Assembly (NCBI RefSeq): GCF_002980495.1
Contig: NZ_PVBR01000030.1
Span: 1-53,069 of the forward strand
Length of the DNA: 53,069 nucleotides
From: Phyllobacterium phragmitis
GTDB lineage: Bacteria > Pseudomonadota > Alphaproteobacteria > Rhizobiales > Rhizobiaceae
Reading direction: 5' to 3'
This document shows, piece by piece, positions 18,383-27,608 of the stretch (its first letter is position 1; every line of letters begins with the position of its first letter). The notes beneath the pieces are model-generated. The model was not told the origin of the DNA. It saw only the letters and a program-made list of their open reading frames with translations, and did not search any database. Made by a program: the position numbers and the translations under genes.

Positions 18383-19543
18383 TCATGACGGGCTATCGGA
18401 GAGGCTCACTGCGTAGCCCGGCCGAAACGCGATCGGCAGGAAACGGCGATGATATTCGGCGAATGTCGCGTCCGGGTCGAGATCGGCAAACAGGTCTGGG
18501 TGGAACCATTTCGCCAATTGCTGAACTGCGATAAATTCATAGGGACTGTTGTAAAACTGGTGCCAGATGGCGTGAAAATTCCGTGTTTTCTGGGCTGCAA
18601 TGTCGGTGTAGGCGATACGCCCGGTGAACCATTCGAGCTTCTTGCGCGTCACATCCCGATCCGCGCCCGGGCCAAGCGGAATCCAGTGGCCGCCAGGCAC
18701 ATAGGCTTCCCAGTCGGCGCTTGTGACGACCACATGCTCGGGGTTGGAAGCAATCACCTGTTCTGGATTGAGCTGGCCGAATGTGGTTGGGATGATGTCG
18801 CTGCCGATGTTGTGACCGCCGGCAAGCTCGACATATTTTCCGAAGTTTTCCGCGCCGAATGACAAGCAGCAATCGTCGGCATAGCCGCCGATCCGTTCGA
18901 TGAACACCCTGGGGCGCCGTGGCTTGGCCCGGTCGAGGACGTCGGTGACCCGAGCCATGGCCTGGTGGCGGAATGCTATGATCTCTTCCGCGCGCGCCTC
19001 CCGTCCCATGATCTTGCCCAGGAGACGGATGGTTTTCTCGGTGTTCTGCAGGGGATGATGACGGAAGTCGATGTAGAGGACGGGAACATTGAGCTCCGCG
19101 AGCTTTTCGACATATTCGGCGTCCTCATTGGCGCGTTTCGCCTCAAGATTGAGCAGAACGACATCAGGCTTCTGGACGATGGTCGATTCTATGTCGATCA
19201 GGCCGTTCTCCTGGCCTTTGAACGAAGGAAGGTCGACCAATTTTGGAAAGGCTTGGAGATATTGCGCATAAGTGGCAGGATCGGCCTCAATCAGATCGTT
19301 GCGCCAGGCGACGATGCGGGCCAACGGGTCTTCCTGTTCCAGCGACGCGATGAGATAGAGCTGCCGTCCCTCTCCGAGGAGTATGCGTTTCACCGGCGCG
19401 TTCACCTGCACCTTGCGACCGGCAATATCCGTGACGGTAATTGGTACCTGTTTATCGCCAGCGGCTTGTTCTCCTGCAAACGCCATTGCCGGGATCAACA
19501 GGGCCAGGATCACGGCACGCAACATCGAAGGTCTTCTCTTCAC
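18383..19543 (-). CDS. FecB-like Fe-siderophore periplasmic binding protein
   Basis: A 386-residue protein of the TroA/FecB superfamily, starting at a GTG (19543) that overlaps the exporter stop by GTGA. A GGGAG precedes it. A signal peptide ([18 protein letters not shown]) is followed by [20 protein letters not shown], the conserved opening of Fe-siderophore binding domains. The mature part holds a vicinal pair Cys225-Cys226 in [10 protein letters not shown], unusual for this family and shared with the binding protein at 44094 (DDCC at 218-221). It should bind the ferric siderophore after uptake by the receptor. No permease or ATPase gene accompanies it in the operon. Confidence 0.88.
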   Translation of the reverse strand: MKRRPSMLRAVILALLIPAMAFAGEQAAGDKQVPITVTDIAGRKVQVNAPVKRILLGEGRQLYLIASLEQEDPLARIVAWRNDLIEADPATYAQYLQAFPKLVDLPSFKGQENGLIDIESTIVQKPDVVLLNLEAKRANEDAEYVEKLAELNVPVLYIDFRHHPLQNTEKTIRLLGKIMGREARAEEIIAFRHQAMARVTDVLDRAKPRRPRVFIERIGGYADDCCLSFGAENFGKYVELAGGHNIGSDIIPTTFGQLNPEQVIASNPEHVVVTSADWEAYVPGGHWIPLGPGADRDVTRKKLEWFTGRIAYTDIAAQKTRNFHAIWHQFYNSPYEFIAVQQLAKWFHPDLFADLDPDATFAEYHRRFLPIAFRPGYAVSLSDSPS

Positions 19544-20769
19544 AACAATACTCCCTTGCTGATTGGCCAGCGCGATTTGAGCCATAGACCGAGCGCAATC
19601 AGCAGCGACACGCCGTAAAGGCTTGCGACGAGCGGGAATGCCGCTTCCAGACCAAAGCGTTGGGTCGCTATAACACCTGCGATTATTCCTGCAACAGAGG
19701 CGCCTTGCTGGCAAGTCTGGGCAAGCCCCAACACCGATCCTTGCTGATCGTTCCGTGTCGCTGCTGAAATGAGCGCCAGGAGCACCGGTGTGGTTCCTCC
19801 CAAGAGCGCGCCCCAGACAAAATAGAGCACCATAAAAAGGCTGATGCTGCTGGTGAGACCGGCCAACTCGGTAACGACCAGGCAGGCTGCGGAAATCCAT
19901 ACGCTCCATCCCAATACATAGGATAGCGCGCGCCCTTCAAAGAGCCGAGCCCATATGGGGGCGCTGACGACAAAACCTAATGCGAGCAATCCATAGCTCA
20001 AACCAGCTATCGCATGATGGGCGCCGAACACATCCGTCATATAGAGGGAGAAAGGAACCTGCAGAACCATCCTGCTTGCGAGCAGCATTCCCATCAGCGC
20101 GAGAAGTCCCGAAACAGGGGCGTCCATTTTCGTCACTTGAGGCGTTGTTCTCTCCTTTGGCGGTTGCAACGTTTCCAACCCGGCGGGGCGCGCCGGCAAG
20201 CTGATCCATGCAATGACCGCGCAGACCGCGCAGATAACACCCGCGGTGAGATTGACGACGGCGAAAGGCATGGCATCCAGAATGAGGCCACCCAGGAAAG
20301 CGCCACCCAGCGAGCCGACATTGGTCGCCACCTGCAGCCATGCGAAGAGCCCGGCACGGTCCCGGCCTCCGGTTATTTGCACGCCATAAGCTTGCGCCGG
20401 CGCAATATAGCCCGCGCAGGCGCCTTGCAGAAAGCGCAGCGCCAGAATTGTCCAGACGTCCTGGGCAAAGGCGACAAGCACTTGCGTGACCGCCAGCCCT
20501 ATCAGCGCCCGAACCATCATCAGCCGATTGCCGTAGCGATCGCCCATACGTCCCCAGAACGCGCTTGTCAGCGAGATGCCAAGCATAGGGCAGACATAGA
20601 CGCCAATTCCAGCAAGGCTGAAGATGCTTTCAGACGAACTGAGCGCCTTGATCTGAATCGGCCAAAAGGGGCCGCTCATCTCCATCGCCCCCATAGAAAT
20701 GAACTGCAGGCCGAACAGGAGCGCGAAGGCGGGTCCAAAGCCGCGAAGTGCGGCAACTGCACCGGTCAT
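19540..20769 (-). CDS. MFS transporter, probable siderophore exporter (SbnD/PvsC-like)
   Basis: A 409-residue major facilitator with about twelve transmembrane segments. The loop motif [13 protein letters not shown] is the MFS signature between helices 2 and 3. It is encoded between the NIS synthetase and the binding protein, overlapping both (TGA/GTG downstream, ATGA upstream). That is the position siderophore exporters such as SbnD, PvsC or AlcS take in NIS clusters. Export of the finished siderophore across the inner membrane is the likely job, by context. Confidence 0.88.
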   Translation of the reverse strand: MTGAVAALRGFGPAFALLFGLQFISMGAMEMSGPFWPIQIKALSSSESIFSLAGIGVYVCPMLGISLTSAFWGRMGDRYGNRLMMVRALIGLAVTQVLVAFAQDVWTILALRFLQGACAGYIAPAQAYGVQITGGRDRAGLFAWLQVATNVGSLGGAFLGGLILDAMPFAVVNLTAGVICAVCAVIAWISLPARPAGLETLQPPKERTTPQVTKMDAPVSGLLALMGMLLASRMVLQVPFSLYMTDVFGAHHAIAGLSYGLLALGFVVSAPIWARLFEGRALSYVLGWSVWISAACLVVTELAGLTSSISLFMVLYFVWGALLGGTTPVLLALISAATRNDQQGSVLGLAQTCQQGASVAGIIAGVIATQRFGLEAAFPLVASLYGVSLLIALGLWLKSRWPISKGVLL

Positions 20770-22652
20770 TTTGCGCTCGCCAGCGGATTGGGCAATTGGT
20801 GTTCGACCCGATAATCGCGATAGCGCTCCAGATGCATGCGGAGCACCGAACGGGTCGGCCAGGGATTGTCAAGAAAGGCTTCCCGCTCCTTGATCCAAAA
20901 TGCATCCGACAACATACGTGGCCGCAGCGCATCAAGCGCCTGCTCCGTCTCTTCCCGCAGAATGCGCCATAGACCGTTATCCGCCAGCGTATATTGCTCG
21001 CTCAGGCATAAGGCGATCTCGTGTAGATGGCAGACAAAGCAGGCATCGATCACGAAGGAACGCACGGGGCTGATATCGTCATCGAAGGTCGTCGGCAAAA
21101 TCCCCTCGCGGCTGAACGGTTTCAGATCGTATCCCCGTTCCTTGAACAAGGGGGCAAAACTGCGGCCGTCGCCGAAATCACGGATAAGCAGCTTCCGCGG
21201 CAGGCCCGTATGGTCGAACAGGATGGTACTGTTTTGCTGATGCGCCTCGAACGCAATTCCGTAGAGCAGATACATGGCGAGCGTCGGCCGGATCACGGTG
21301 CGTGCATAAGCACGGAAGAACGCCGCAACGCCTGCTTCGGTTTCGCCGCCTTTTCTGGCGATAAGCTCGCAAAGGACTGGGCGGCCGTCGACTGGGTTCG
21401 CCGTTAAAAGGGCTGCGACAGTTATCGGCAAAAGTCCGTCATCGCGTGCCAAGGAATCGATGTTGCGATAGACGACTGAAAGGAACCGACCAGGATGCTC
21501 GTCGCCGGTTTCAGGGTGGTGGAGAATTGCCCCCAGTTCTTCGACAAAGATCTCCAGCCCGTTGTTGAGATCATCTTCTTTCGACAGAATGTCGGAAATC
21601 AGCGTGCTGAGGCGCGGCCCCATATGGATCGACTTCGCCTGCAACGTGCGCTGCTCGCTCGTCAGCCAGATGGCGACCGGCAGCTTGATGAAAGGTCTGG
21701 GGTCCGGCGTTTCCGGCAGCATGGTTCGAAAGGACATGGATGGCAGCGTCTCGATTTCCGGTCCGGCCGGATCGAAAATACCGGCTTCGATCTCGGGCGC
21801 GAACTCTTCGTGCACGAAGTTGTCCAAATGCCATGCGTGGACAGGGAGTGGAAGCCAGCTCTCGGGCGATTTGCCACGTTCTCTCAGACCGTCGCTCCAG
21901 TTTTGCCACACATCAGGGAAGTTCTTCGAAAACCACTCCGAATAGCTGCCGACATGGGGCATTTTCTCCACATAGGCCCAATCACTGCGCAGTGCTGCGA
22001 TGCGCAGGCGCACCCGGGCCCCGAACTCCGGCGACAAGGCGACCACGTCGTCCGGCGCGAGGCCGGGCTTGGCCTTCCATGTGGGATAGAAGGGATGCCC
22101 CTCGAGTGCGCCCCACTGGTCGAGGGTCATGGCGGCCAGGTGCGACGGCAGGGTCCCTTCGAGATAGCCAAGAAAGCCCCGCGTATCCGCCGCGGATATT
22201 TTCCGGCGCAGTTCCGCGCTCCAGTTTTGCCTGTGGCGTCGCGCGATGACATCATTATGGATGCTGTTGTCAACATCGCGCAGCAGATGCTCCAGCCCAT
22301 CGGGAGCGAGCGCAATCGTCAGGGAAGGTGCAGCCTCTCTCATCAAGGCAACAGGACCGTCAATCCTGTGCCGGACGCCAACGCTATCTAACACTTCGAT
22401 TTGCCCGCGATTTTGCAACGTTCCGGCAGGTGCGGAGCGAAGATCGGCAAAATGCAGCACGCGGCGCGACGGCCAAAGGGGGAACCACGCCTGCCGCCCG
22501 TCGCGTGCCCATAACAATGCATCTGGATCCAGCAGACGCTCAGCGAAAAGACAACGGACAAGCCGGTTGATCGCGTTGCTTGCAGCATCGGCCAGAAGCT
22601 TTGCATCATTCTCTTGACCATGATCTGTGAGGGACGTCATTCTCTCATCCAT
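20766..22652 (-). CDS. IucA/IucC-family NIS siderophore synthetase
   Basis: A 628-residue ATP-dependent synthetase joining a carboxylic acid (citrate or malate type) to an amine through an acyl-adenylate. Motifs in order: [14 protein letters not shown] (184-197), the HP-x-H/K substrate/ATP site; LPLPVHAWH (267-275); [13 protein letters not shown] (323-335); EAHQQN (469-474); and RDFGDG (491-496). The FhuF-like C-terminal region is present. The ATG at 22652 overlaps the stop of the upstream dehydrogenase (TAATG). It is the only NIS synthetase of the cluster, whereas staphyloferrin B and achromobactin loci have three, so the product should contain a single amide of this kind. Confidence 0.93.
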   Translation of the reverse strand: MDERMTSLTDHGQENDAKLLADAASNAINRLVRCLFAERLLDPDALLWARDGRQAWFPLWPSRRVLHFADLRSAPAGTLQNRGQIEVLDSVGVRHRIDGPVALMREAAPSLTIALAPDGLEHLLRDVDNSIHNDVIARRHRQNWSAELRRKISAADTRGFLGYLEGTLPSHLAAMTLDQWGALEGHPFYPTWKAKPGLAPDDVVALSPEFGARVRLRIAALRSDWAYVEKMPHVGSYSEWFSKNFPDVWQNWSDGLRERGKSPESWLPLPVHAWHLDNFVHEEFAPEIEAGIFDPAGPEIETLPSMSFRTMLPETPDPRPFIKLPVAIWLTSEQRTLQAKSIHMGPRLSTLISDILSKEDDLNNGLEIFVEELGAILHHPETGDEHPGRFLSVVYRNIDSLARDDGLLPITVAALLTANPVDGRPVLCELIARKGGETEAGVAAFFRAYARTVIRPTLAMYLLYGIAFEAHQQNSTILFDHTGLPRKLLIRDFGDGRSFAPLFKERGYDLKPFSREGILPTTFDDDISPVRSFVIDACFVCHLHEIALCLSEQYTLADNGLWRILREETEQALDALRPRMLSDAFWIKEREAFLDNPWPTRSVLRMHLERYRDYRVEHQLPNPLASAK

Positions 22653-23791
22653 TAGGCGGCCTCCGGCCAGTTCGACGGGATATAATCCGGTATGCTGCCC
22701 GCCAATCCGCCATGATAATCGCGGGCCCACTGATAGGTCCTGGCGATGGCTGGAACCGCTACACCGAGCCGTTCCGCCATCGTGATGAGCAGCGCTTGTC
22801 CGAAGGCGATATCCTCGTGGAAGGCACGGCTTTCGCGATCGATGACAAGCCCCGGCCCGTTCGGATTGGGAATGAGGGGCGCACGAATGCCGGCATAGGC
22901 GCGATTTGTGCGCAGAAGCGTGTACATGGTTCGGCTGTCTTCGATCTGGTGGCCATAGGCCTCGATCAATTCCTGACGGAGCGGTTTCACAGAACTCAAA
23001 TCGACGCCGAGATGTGCTTCACTCGCCCGCCGGATCGCCTGGTTTTCCGCATCGCAGGCTTCCAGCAACTCGGCACCTGCCTGAGGACAGTCACTCCACC
23101 AACATAGAAAATCGTCGAAGGGTCTATTTTCCCAAGGAGCGCCGGGGCCGACGAGCGCGTAGAGCACGGCTGGATGCATCAGGGCGTTGCCCGGCGTCAA
23201 TGTGATTTCGAGGTAGTCCTGCAGCTGAGCGACGGGGGCATCGTAGAGGCAGTTCAACATTGCCACGAGAGCGGCGCTACTTGTAGCGCTCTCCCGGCGA
23301 TGAAGCGCCACGAAGAGATCGGCCTTCGCACCCCCCATCCGCACGCGCTTGCCCGCGATCAGGTCAAAGGCGATATGCGGCACGTCCTTCATGCCCCAGA
23401 TCACCACATTGTCATGACTCGATAGAGCCTTTGCGGCGAGCCAGTCGAAGCCACAAAAGCCGGGAATCGCTCCGACAAAAACGCTCTTATCGCGCGGTAG
23501 ATGCGGTTCTATCCGAAGCAGGAGTGCAAGTCTCGCCTGGGCGGGCTGCGTTATGACCACGATATCGGTGTTCTCGAGCGCCTTGCCCGGATCGGTCCCG
23601 ACATGGTCGGGTCTGGCGCTCAGGATGCGATTGTCCTGGATTTCGGCCTGCCAGAGAGCGTCATCTTTATCCCATTGTTCTGCAACCGCGGTGGAGTTGG
23701 TCAGGACGGAGACCTCGATATCCGGATTTTGCTTGAAAAGGACCGCATTCAGGTGCCCGGTGCGGCCTGCGCCACAGATTGTCACCTTCAT
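22652..23791 (-). CDS. Opine/octopine dehydrogenase-family enzyme
   Basis: A 379-residue NAD(P)-dependent enzyme starting at the ATG at 23791, which overlaps the stop of the SbnA-like gene (ATGA). The N-terminal Rossmann motif is MKVTICGAGRTGH (GxGxxG at 7-12). The C-terminal half has the octopine/nopaline dehydrogenase fold with GNALMHPAVLY, holding the His-Pro that contacts the keto acid. Family members reductively join an amino group to a 2-oxo acid. Staphyloferrin loci use an ornithine-cyclodeaminase relative (SbnB) in this position instead. Here the enzyme could attach pyruvate to an aminoethyl-lysine intermediate, giving the carboxyethyl group of rhizobactin. Alternatively it could run in reverse to release 2,3-diaminopropionate. 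Confidence 0.85.
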   Translation of the reverse strand: MKVTICGAGRTGHLNAVLFKQNPDIEVSVLTNSTAVAEQWDKDDALWQAEIQDNRILSARPDHVGTDPGKALENTDIVVITQPAQARLALLLRIEPHLPRDKSVFVGAIPGFCGFDWLAAKALSSHDNVVIWGMKDVPHIAFDLIAGKRVRMGGAKADLFVALHRRESATSSAALVAMLNCLYDAPVAQLQDYLEITLTPGNALMHPAVLYALVGPGAPWENRPFDDFLCWWSDCPQAGAELLEACDAENQAIRRASEAHLGVDLSSVKPLRQELIEAYGHQIEDSRTMYTLLRTNRAYAGIRAPLIPNPNGPGLVIDRESRAFHEDIAFGQALLITMAERLGVAVPAIARTYQWARDYHGGLAGSIPDYIPSNWPEAA

Positions 23792-24798
23792 GCCGCATGT
23801 GCCTTTTCGATCAGCCAGCCATCTAACTGAGCGGCAATTGCCGGATCGAACAGATTGCGCTTTGTCATCCATTCGTCGTCGAATACCGTGCTCAGATATT
23901 TCTCTCCGCCATCGGCAACCGTCGTCACGACCGTGCCACTGAGCTTGCCTGCCGCAATAAACTCCAATGCCTTGTAGATGGCGCCGCCCGTTGAGCCGCC
24001 CACGAGAAGGCCCTTTCGCCGGGCGATATAACGCGCCGTCTCGAAGGCTTGCGTGTCGGTTACCTGCACGCCTTCATCAATGCAGCTATAGTCCAGCACC
24101 TTGCCGACTTCATCTCCTGCGGGTGTGCCGGTTCCCGACTGGTAGTAAGGGTGCCCAGGCTTGCCGAAAACGATCGATCCGACTGGCTCCACGGCGATGG
24201 TGCGTATCGCCGGATTGTGCCGCTTGAGGCGCTGGGATATGCCGGTCATGGAGCCACCGGTGCCAACGCAGCCGACAAATGCGTCGATGCCGTCCGGGAG
24301 CTGGGACAGCAACTCGTCGACATAACCAGCATAGCCTTCAGGGTTTGCCGGATTGTCTGACTGGTTCATGAACAATGCTCCCGGAAGTTGGGCGCCAAGC
24401 TGTGCCGCCAACCGCTGCCTTTCCACCACAGCCACCTCGTCTTCGCGAAAATCGCCTTCCACGTAACGGATTTCAGCGCCGAGCGCGTGCATCATCCGGA
24501 TCTTGTCCGGCGCCGCATGATGGTCCACCACGGCGATAAAGCGCAGTCCGAATTCCACCGCGGCGAGCGCCAGTCCGGTGCCGGTATTGCCGGACGAGGA
24601 TTCGACAATCGTCCCGCCAGGAGCAAGGCGCCCATCCTGAAGCGCGGCAACAACCATGCTGCGCGCCATGCGGTCTTTCATGGAGCCGCCCGGATTGTTC
24701 TTCTCGATCTTCAGGACCAAGGTGCAATCCCGATGCGGAACAGCGATCGACATTACCGGTGTCTGGCCGATCAACTGAGTTATGGACGTATGCATCAT
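23788..24798 (-). CDS. sbnA: SbnA-like PLP-dependent synthase (cysteine-synthase fold)
   Basis: A 336-residue fold-type II PLP enzyme. Schiff-base Lys41 is in NPGGSMKDRMA, the substrate loop is SSSGNTGTG (67-75), and the phosphate-binding glycine loop is GTGGSMTG. SbnA joins O-phosphoserine to the alpha-amino group of glutamate. Relatives join other amines to the aminoacrylate intermediate. The gene starts with ATGATG at 24798, directly next to the stop of the decarboxylase gene, and is followed by the opine dehydrogenase. In this operon the amine could be lysine or glutamate, which decides whether the product is rhizobactin-like or a free diaminopropionate route. An ordinary cysteine synthase is less likely given the context. 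Confidence 0.88.
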   Translation of the reverse strand: MMHTSITQLIGQTPVMSIAVPHRDCTLVLKIEKNNPGGSMKDRMARSMVVAALQDGRLAPGGTIVESSSGNTGTGLALAAVEFGLRFIAVVDHHAAPDKIRMMHALGAEIRYVEGDFREDEVAVVERQRLAAQLGAQLPGALFMNQSDNPANPEGYAGYVDELLSQLPDGIDAFVGCVGTGGSMTGISQRLKRHNPAIRTIAVEPVGSIVFGKPGHPYYQSGTGTPAGDEVGKVLDYSCIDEGVQVTDTQAFETARYIARRKGLLVGGSTGGAIYKALEFIAAGKLSGTVVTTVADGGEKYLSTVFDDEWMTKRNLFDPAIAAQLDGWLIEKAHAA

Positions 24799-26172
24799 CT
24801 ATACCTCTTCAATGGTGTCGGGAGAGAGGGTGATCTGGCCTTCTGAGCTCCGCATCACGCGCAAGCGAGCGGGCATGGGATGGCGGTGGAATTCATTTTC
24901 AAGGAGATCCATCTGGTAACCGGCGGTGTTGGCATAAACCAACAGATCACCGGCTTGCGGCGTGATAGGGAAGGTCAACCATCTGTTGCTGAGAACGTCA
25001 TCGTCCAGACAACTGTGGCCGGCCAGATAAGCGCGGATCGGCGGCGACAAGGAGGGCGCTCTCGCGGTTGGGATGAGAATGGGATCGACCAAAAACTCCG
25101 AGGCAAACCAGGTTTCGCAAGCGCTGAAGCTGCTGCCTTCAACGAAGATGACATGGGTGTTTTGGTCTAACGCCTTCACCCGCGTGATCCGGAAAGCCGT
25201 TATGGCCGCCTGATCAGCCAGGGCGCGGCCTGGTTCCATTCCAAGGATCAGGCCTTCCCGCGCGAAATAGTCAGCGATTGCGCGCCCATCGCCTGTTTCT
25301 GCCTGCAAAAGCCGGCGTAGCCAGTCCTTCGCTGAAAGAACACTGCCATAGGGATAAAAGGAACCGGGAACTTTGCCCGTGCGGTAGTCATCAGATGTTT
25401 GCGACGCCAGATACGCCTGGTAATGTTGTTGATCGACATATTGTATGGGCAATCCGCCGCCAATATCGATCATGCTTGGAGAAAAGCCCATTCTGCGGGC
25501 CTCAGCAACAAGAGCTGCAGCCTCCCTAAGAGCTGCGGCGCGGTCCTCCCAACGATAGCCGTTGAGATGGAAATGCAGCCCGCTAAAGTGCAGTCTGTTT
25601 TCTTGAGCAATGCGCGTAAGGCACTGAATGACTGCCTCCGCCGGCATGCCGAAGCGGCTATTGCCCTGGTTCGTTGGCCGCACACGCAGGAGGACCGGCT
25701 GTGGGCTCGTTTCTGGTGAAAGACAATTGATGAGATCCTCCAGCTCCTCTGGAGAATCCACGGATATCAGAGCATTGCAGGCGATAAGCTCTTTGAGAAA
25801 AATGTCGGTCTTCGCCGGCCCAGTCGCCACGAGTTTAAGGCCATTGGCGCCGAGCTGTCTGGCGTCTCGAAGCTCGTACAAGCTGGAAACGTCGATACCT
25901 GCACCTGTGCGGAGCGCAACCCCAATGAGTCCAGGCGATTTGTTGATCTTCGCTCCGTAATAGAGCGCATGCTCGACGCGATGTTCCGTCAACACGCCCT
26001 TTAAGGCGGTGAGATTTTCCTGCAAGACTTCAGGCCAGATCAGATTGAGCGGAGAACCGTATCGCGCGACCCAGTCAAAAAGCTGCGTACTTTGTTGAGC
26101 AAGAAGGTCTGCGGTCAACGATCGCAGAATTGGCGGCAGGCCAGCGCCGAGCTTGTGGCAATGAAGTGTCAT
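24799..26172 (-). CDS. Fold-type III PLP decarboxylase, SbnH/LysA-like
   Basis: A 457-residue decarboxylase. PLP Lys75 is in [10 protein letters not shown], and [15 protein letters not shown] and MEPGRALAD mark the barrel and the phosphate site. The Cys of [11 protein letters not shown] and the Tyr of [10 protein letters not shown] form the composite active site at the dimer interface. In staphyloferrin B synthesis SbnH removes the carboxylate of a diaminopropionyl intermediate to leave ethylenediamine. A similar step would give the aminoethyl unit of rhizobactin. The ATG at 26172 overlaps the stop of the ParB-like gene (ATGA), and the next gene starts right after its stop. Confidence 0.9.
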   Translation of the reverse strand: MTLHCHKLGAGLPPILRSLTADLLAQQSTQLFDWVARYGSPLNLIWPEVLQENLTALKGVLTEHRVEHALYYGAKINKSPGLIGVALRTGAGIDVSSLYELRDARQLGANGLKLVATGPAKTDIFLKELIACNALISVDSPEELEDLINCLSPETSPQPVLLRVRPTNQGNSRFGMPAEAVIQCLTRIAQENRLHFSGLHFHLNGYRWEDRAAALREAAALVAEARRMGFSPSMIDIGGGLPIQYVDQQHYQAYLASQTSDDYRTGKVPGSFYPYGSVLSAKDWLRRLLQAETGDGRAIADYFAREGLILGMEPGRALADQAAITAFRITRVKALDQNTHVIFVEGSSFSACETWFASEFLVDPILIPTARAPSLSPPIRAYLAGHSCLDDDVLSNRWLTFPITPQAGDLLVYANTAGYQMDLLENEFHRHPMPARLRVMRSSEGQITLSPDTIEEV

Positions 26173-26600
26173 GACCACGCTCCAATGGCATGTGTCGGCG
26201 CAGCTTCGTCCGGCTTGAGCCGGTACAAAAGCTGCAGAGGCACGTCGCAGCTCGGCAAAGCTTGATCGAAAATGTGCCGCGTCGTCTTGCAGGGAAACTT
26301 TCGGCCACTGCGCGCCATCGCGAAGATGCTCGCAGGCGTGATCGTCTCACCTGGGCGCCAGCTCTCCACGCGCACGGCGCTGTAATCGAGGAGGATCACC
26401 GGTATTGCGCCCAGCCCGAGACGATGGGCAACCGTTAGCCGATGATGACCGTCCATTACGAACATTGCGTCCTTCTCAGCTGTTATCGGCGCCGTCCATG
26501 AGCCCGCATGCAGGATTTGCCCCTGCAACTCATTAACTCTTTCGAGATCCACCTCTTCGGTGGGAATCAAGCGGTCCGGGGAGACAAAACAATAGTCCAT
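26169..26600 (-). CDS. Short SbnI/ParB-like protein, possible free-serine kinase
   Basis: A 143-residue ParB/sulfiredoxin-fold protein. The ParB-box motif DGHHR is at residues 50-54, preceded by [10 protein letters not shown] with an acidic residue that could serve as base. SbnI of Staphylococcus has the same N-terminal domain, makes O-phosphoserine for SbnA and senses haem through a longer C-terminal part. This protein is far shorter than SbnI (about 254), so it may be the kinase core without the regulatory half. The start at 26600 has AGAGGT upstream; an ATG 15 bp earlier is possible. It is the first gene of the operon, which fits substrate supply. Confidence 0.78.
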   Translation of the reverse strand: MDYCFVSPDRLIPTEEVDLERVNELQGQILHAGSWTAPITAEKDAMFVMDGHHRLTVAHRLGLGAIPVILLDYSAVRVESWRPGETITPASIFAMARSGRKFPCKTTRHIFDQALPSCDVPLQLLYRLKPDEAAPTHAIGAWS

Positions 26601-26648
26601 GCGCCTACCTCTCATGAGTAATGTCAGGGCATAATACTTGAGTTGTTT

Positions 26649-26664
26649 TATCATGTTTATGACA
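26649..26664. promoter_or_regulatory. Candidate operator upstream of the siderophore operon
   Basis: TATCAT-GTTT-ATGACA is a 6+6 inverted repeat with one mismatch, in an AT-rich patch 49 bp before the first gene, with a TATTAT between it and the start. It could bind an iron regulator such as RirA or Fur/Irr, but it does not clearly match any of their consensus sites. Confidence 0.3.
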
Positions 26665-26991
26665 ATGGCTAGACGGTTTTGATTTTATGGTCAAGCTGAA
26701 CGATTACTCTCGGCGACATCCTTCGGCATGGCGATCAACATGAAAGCAAGACACTCTCGAACTCACGGAGGAAAGCCACGATCTCAAGAAGCTGCGATTG
26801 CAACCGTGCACTGCCGCCGTTCCAAGCGCGTCCTCTACTTCGTCCCAGCTTCGCGTGATAAGGACGTTCACATTTCTCTCCACTATCATTGGATGTGCGC
26901 CGTTATTCACCTCAAAAGTGTGATTTAAATTGGTGAATGCGACGGGTTTGGAATGCTTATGTTCTTACTTTGTTCTATGTCGGCATGAGAG
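26665..26991. other. Intergenic stretch upstream of the siderophore operon
   Basis: No supportable gene. A 68-codon frame at 26704-26910 (minus) has no family resemblance I trust. The left end carries the operon's promoter region. Confidence 0.5.
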
Positions 26992-27222
26992 TCAAGGAAA
27001 AAGGAATAATTTCCCATAATGTTCCAGGAAGGCTCGCGGCGGAAAGAGCATCTTGCCGGTCAACTGGTTGATGGTTGGCTTATCGTATAGGCCCCTACGA
27101 GGGCGACGAATGTCGCCTCGATTGGTAAGCCGCTGCAGCGCATTTTCGACAGCATTGGCGTTCCGATGTCCAGAAAATCGTCGCGACCAGATGCCGACGG
27201 GCGCTGCCTTGGTCAGTAGCAA
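26992..27222 (-). pseudogene. AbiEi/DUF6088-type antitoxin fragment
   Basis: The peptide contains ENALQRLTNRGDIRRPRRGL followed by YDKP, the winged-helix core of type IV abortive-infection antitoxins (AbiEi/DUF6088), where a basic loop ends in RGLY. Full-length members are about 190-200 residues. Here the similarity fades after TGKMLFPP and the frame stops at 76 residues. No cognate AbiEii nucleotidyltransferase toxin is nearby. It starts at a TTG, and expression is doubtful. Confidence 0.5.
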
Positions 27223-27310
27223 CTGCTAAGTGAGTTAGGCCAAAAATTTATATCAAAATATCAGTCAGTCAGGGGTCGCTATCTTCTTGTCGTCCCTTGC
27301 TCACTGAGGT

Positions 27311-27517
27311 TCATTCACCGATCAGGCCATCGAAAACTTCAAGCATGGCGTCACTGATCGCCTTGCCGAGCGCGGCTGCGGTCTCAGTCAGCACTTCCTC
27401 ATTCATGTCACGAGCAGCCATTGCGAAGGCAGCGCCTTGTGCCGTCACGATCTCCTGCGCGCGCTGGATCGCCCATAGGGCGAAGTCGCTGCGGTTACTG
27501 ATTTCCACGGTTTCCAT
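27311..27517 (-). CDS. Small conserved-looking hypothetical protein (68 aa)
   Basis: A 68-residue acidic, helix-forming protein starting METVEISNRSDFALWAIQRA, with an AGGAG five bases before the ATG. Its composition (Ala/Glu-rich amphipathic helix) and clean start suggest a real gene. I do not recognise a family. It is divergent from the exonuclease gene that begins 92 bp away. Confidence 0.55.
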   Translation of the reverse strand: METVEISNRSDFALWAIQRAQEIVTAQGAAFAMAARDMNEEVLTETAAALGKAISDAMLEVFDGLIGE

Positions 27518-27608
27518 GATTTCTCCTGATTTTTTCGAGCGGATGCCTTATAGCGAATTTGAAGGACGATGCAGTCCAGGAAATTGATTTAGTGAACCTG
27601 ATAGTCGA

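Noticed and set aside
26704-26910. Possible DUF982-like small protein on the minus strand
   Set aside because: Only a weak opening similarity, no ribosome site, and the rest of the frame does not fit the family.
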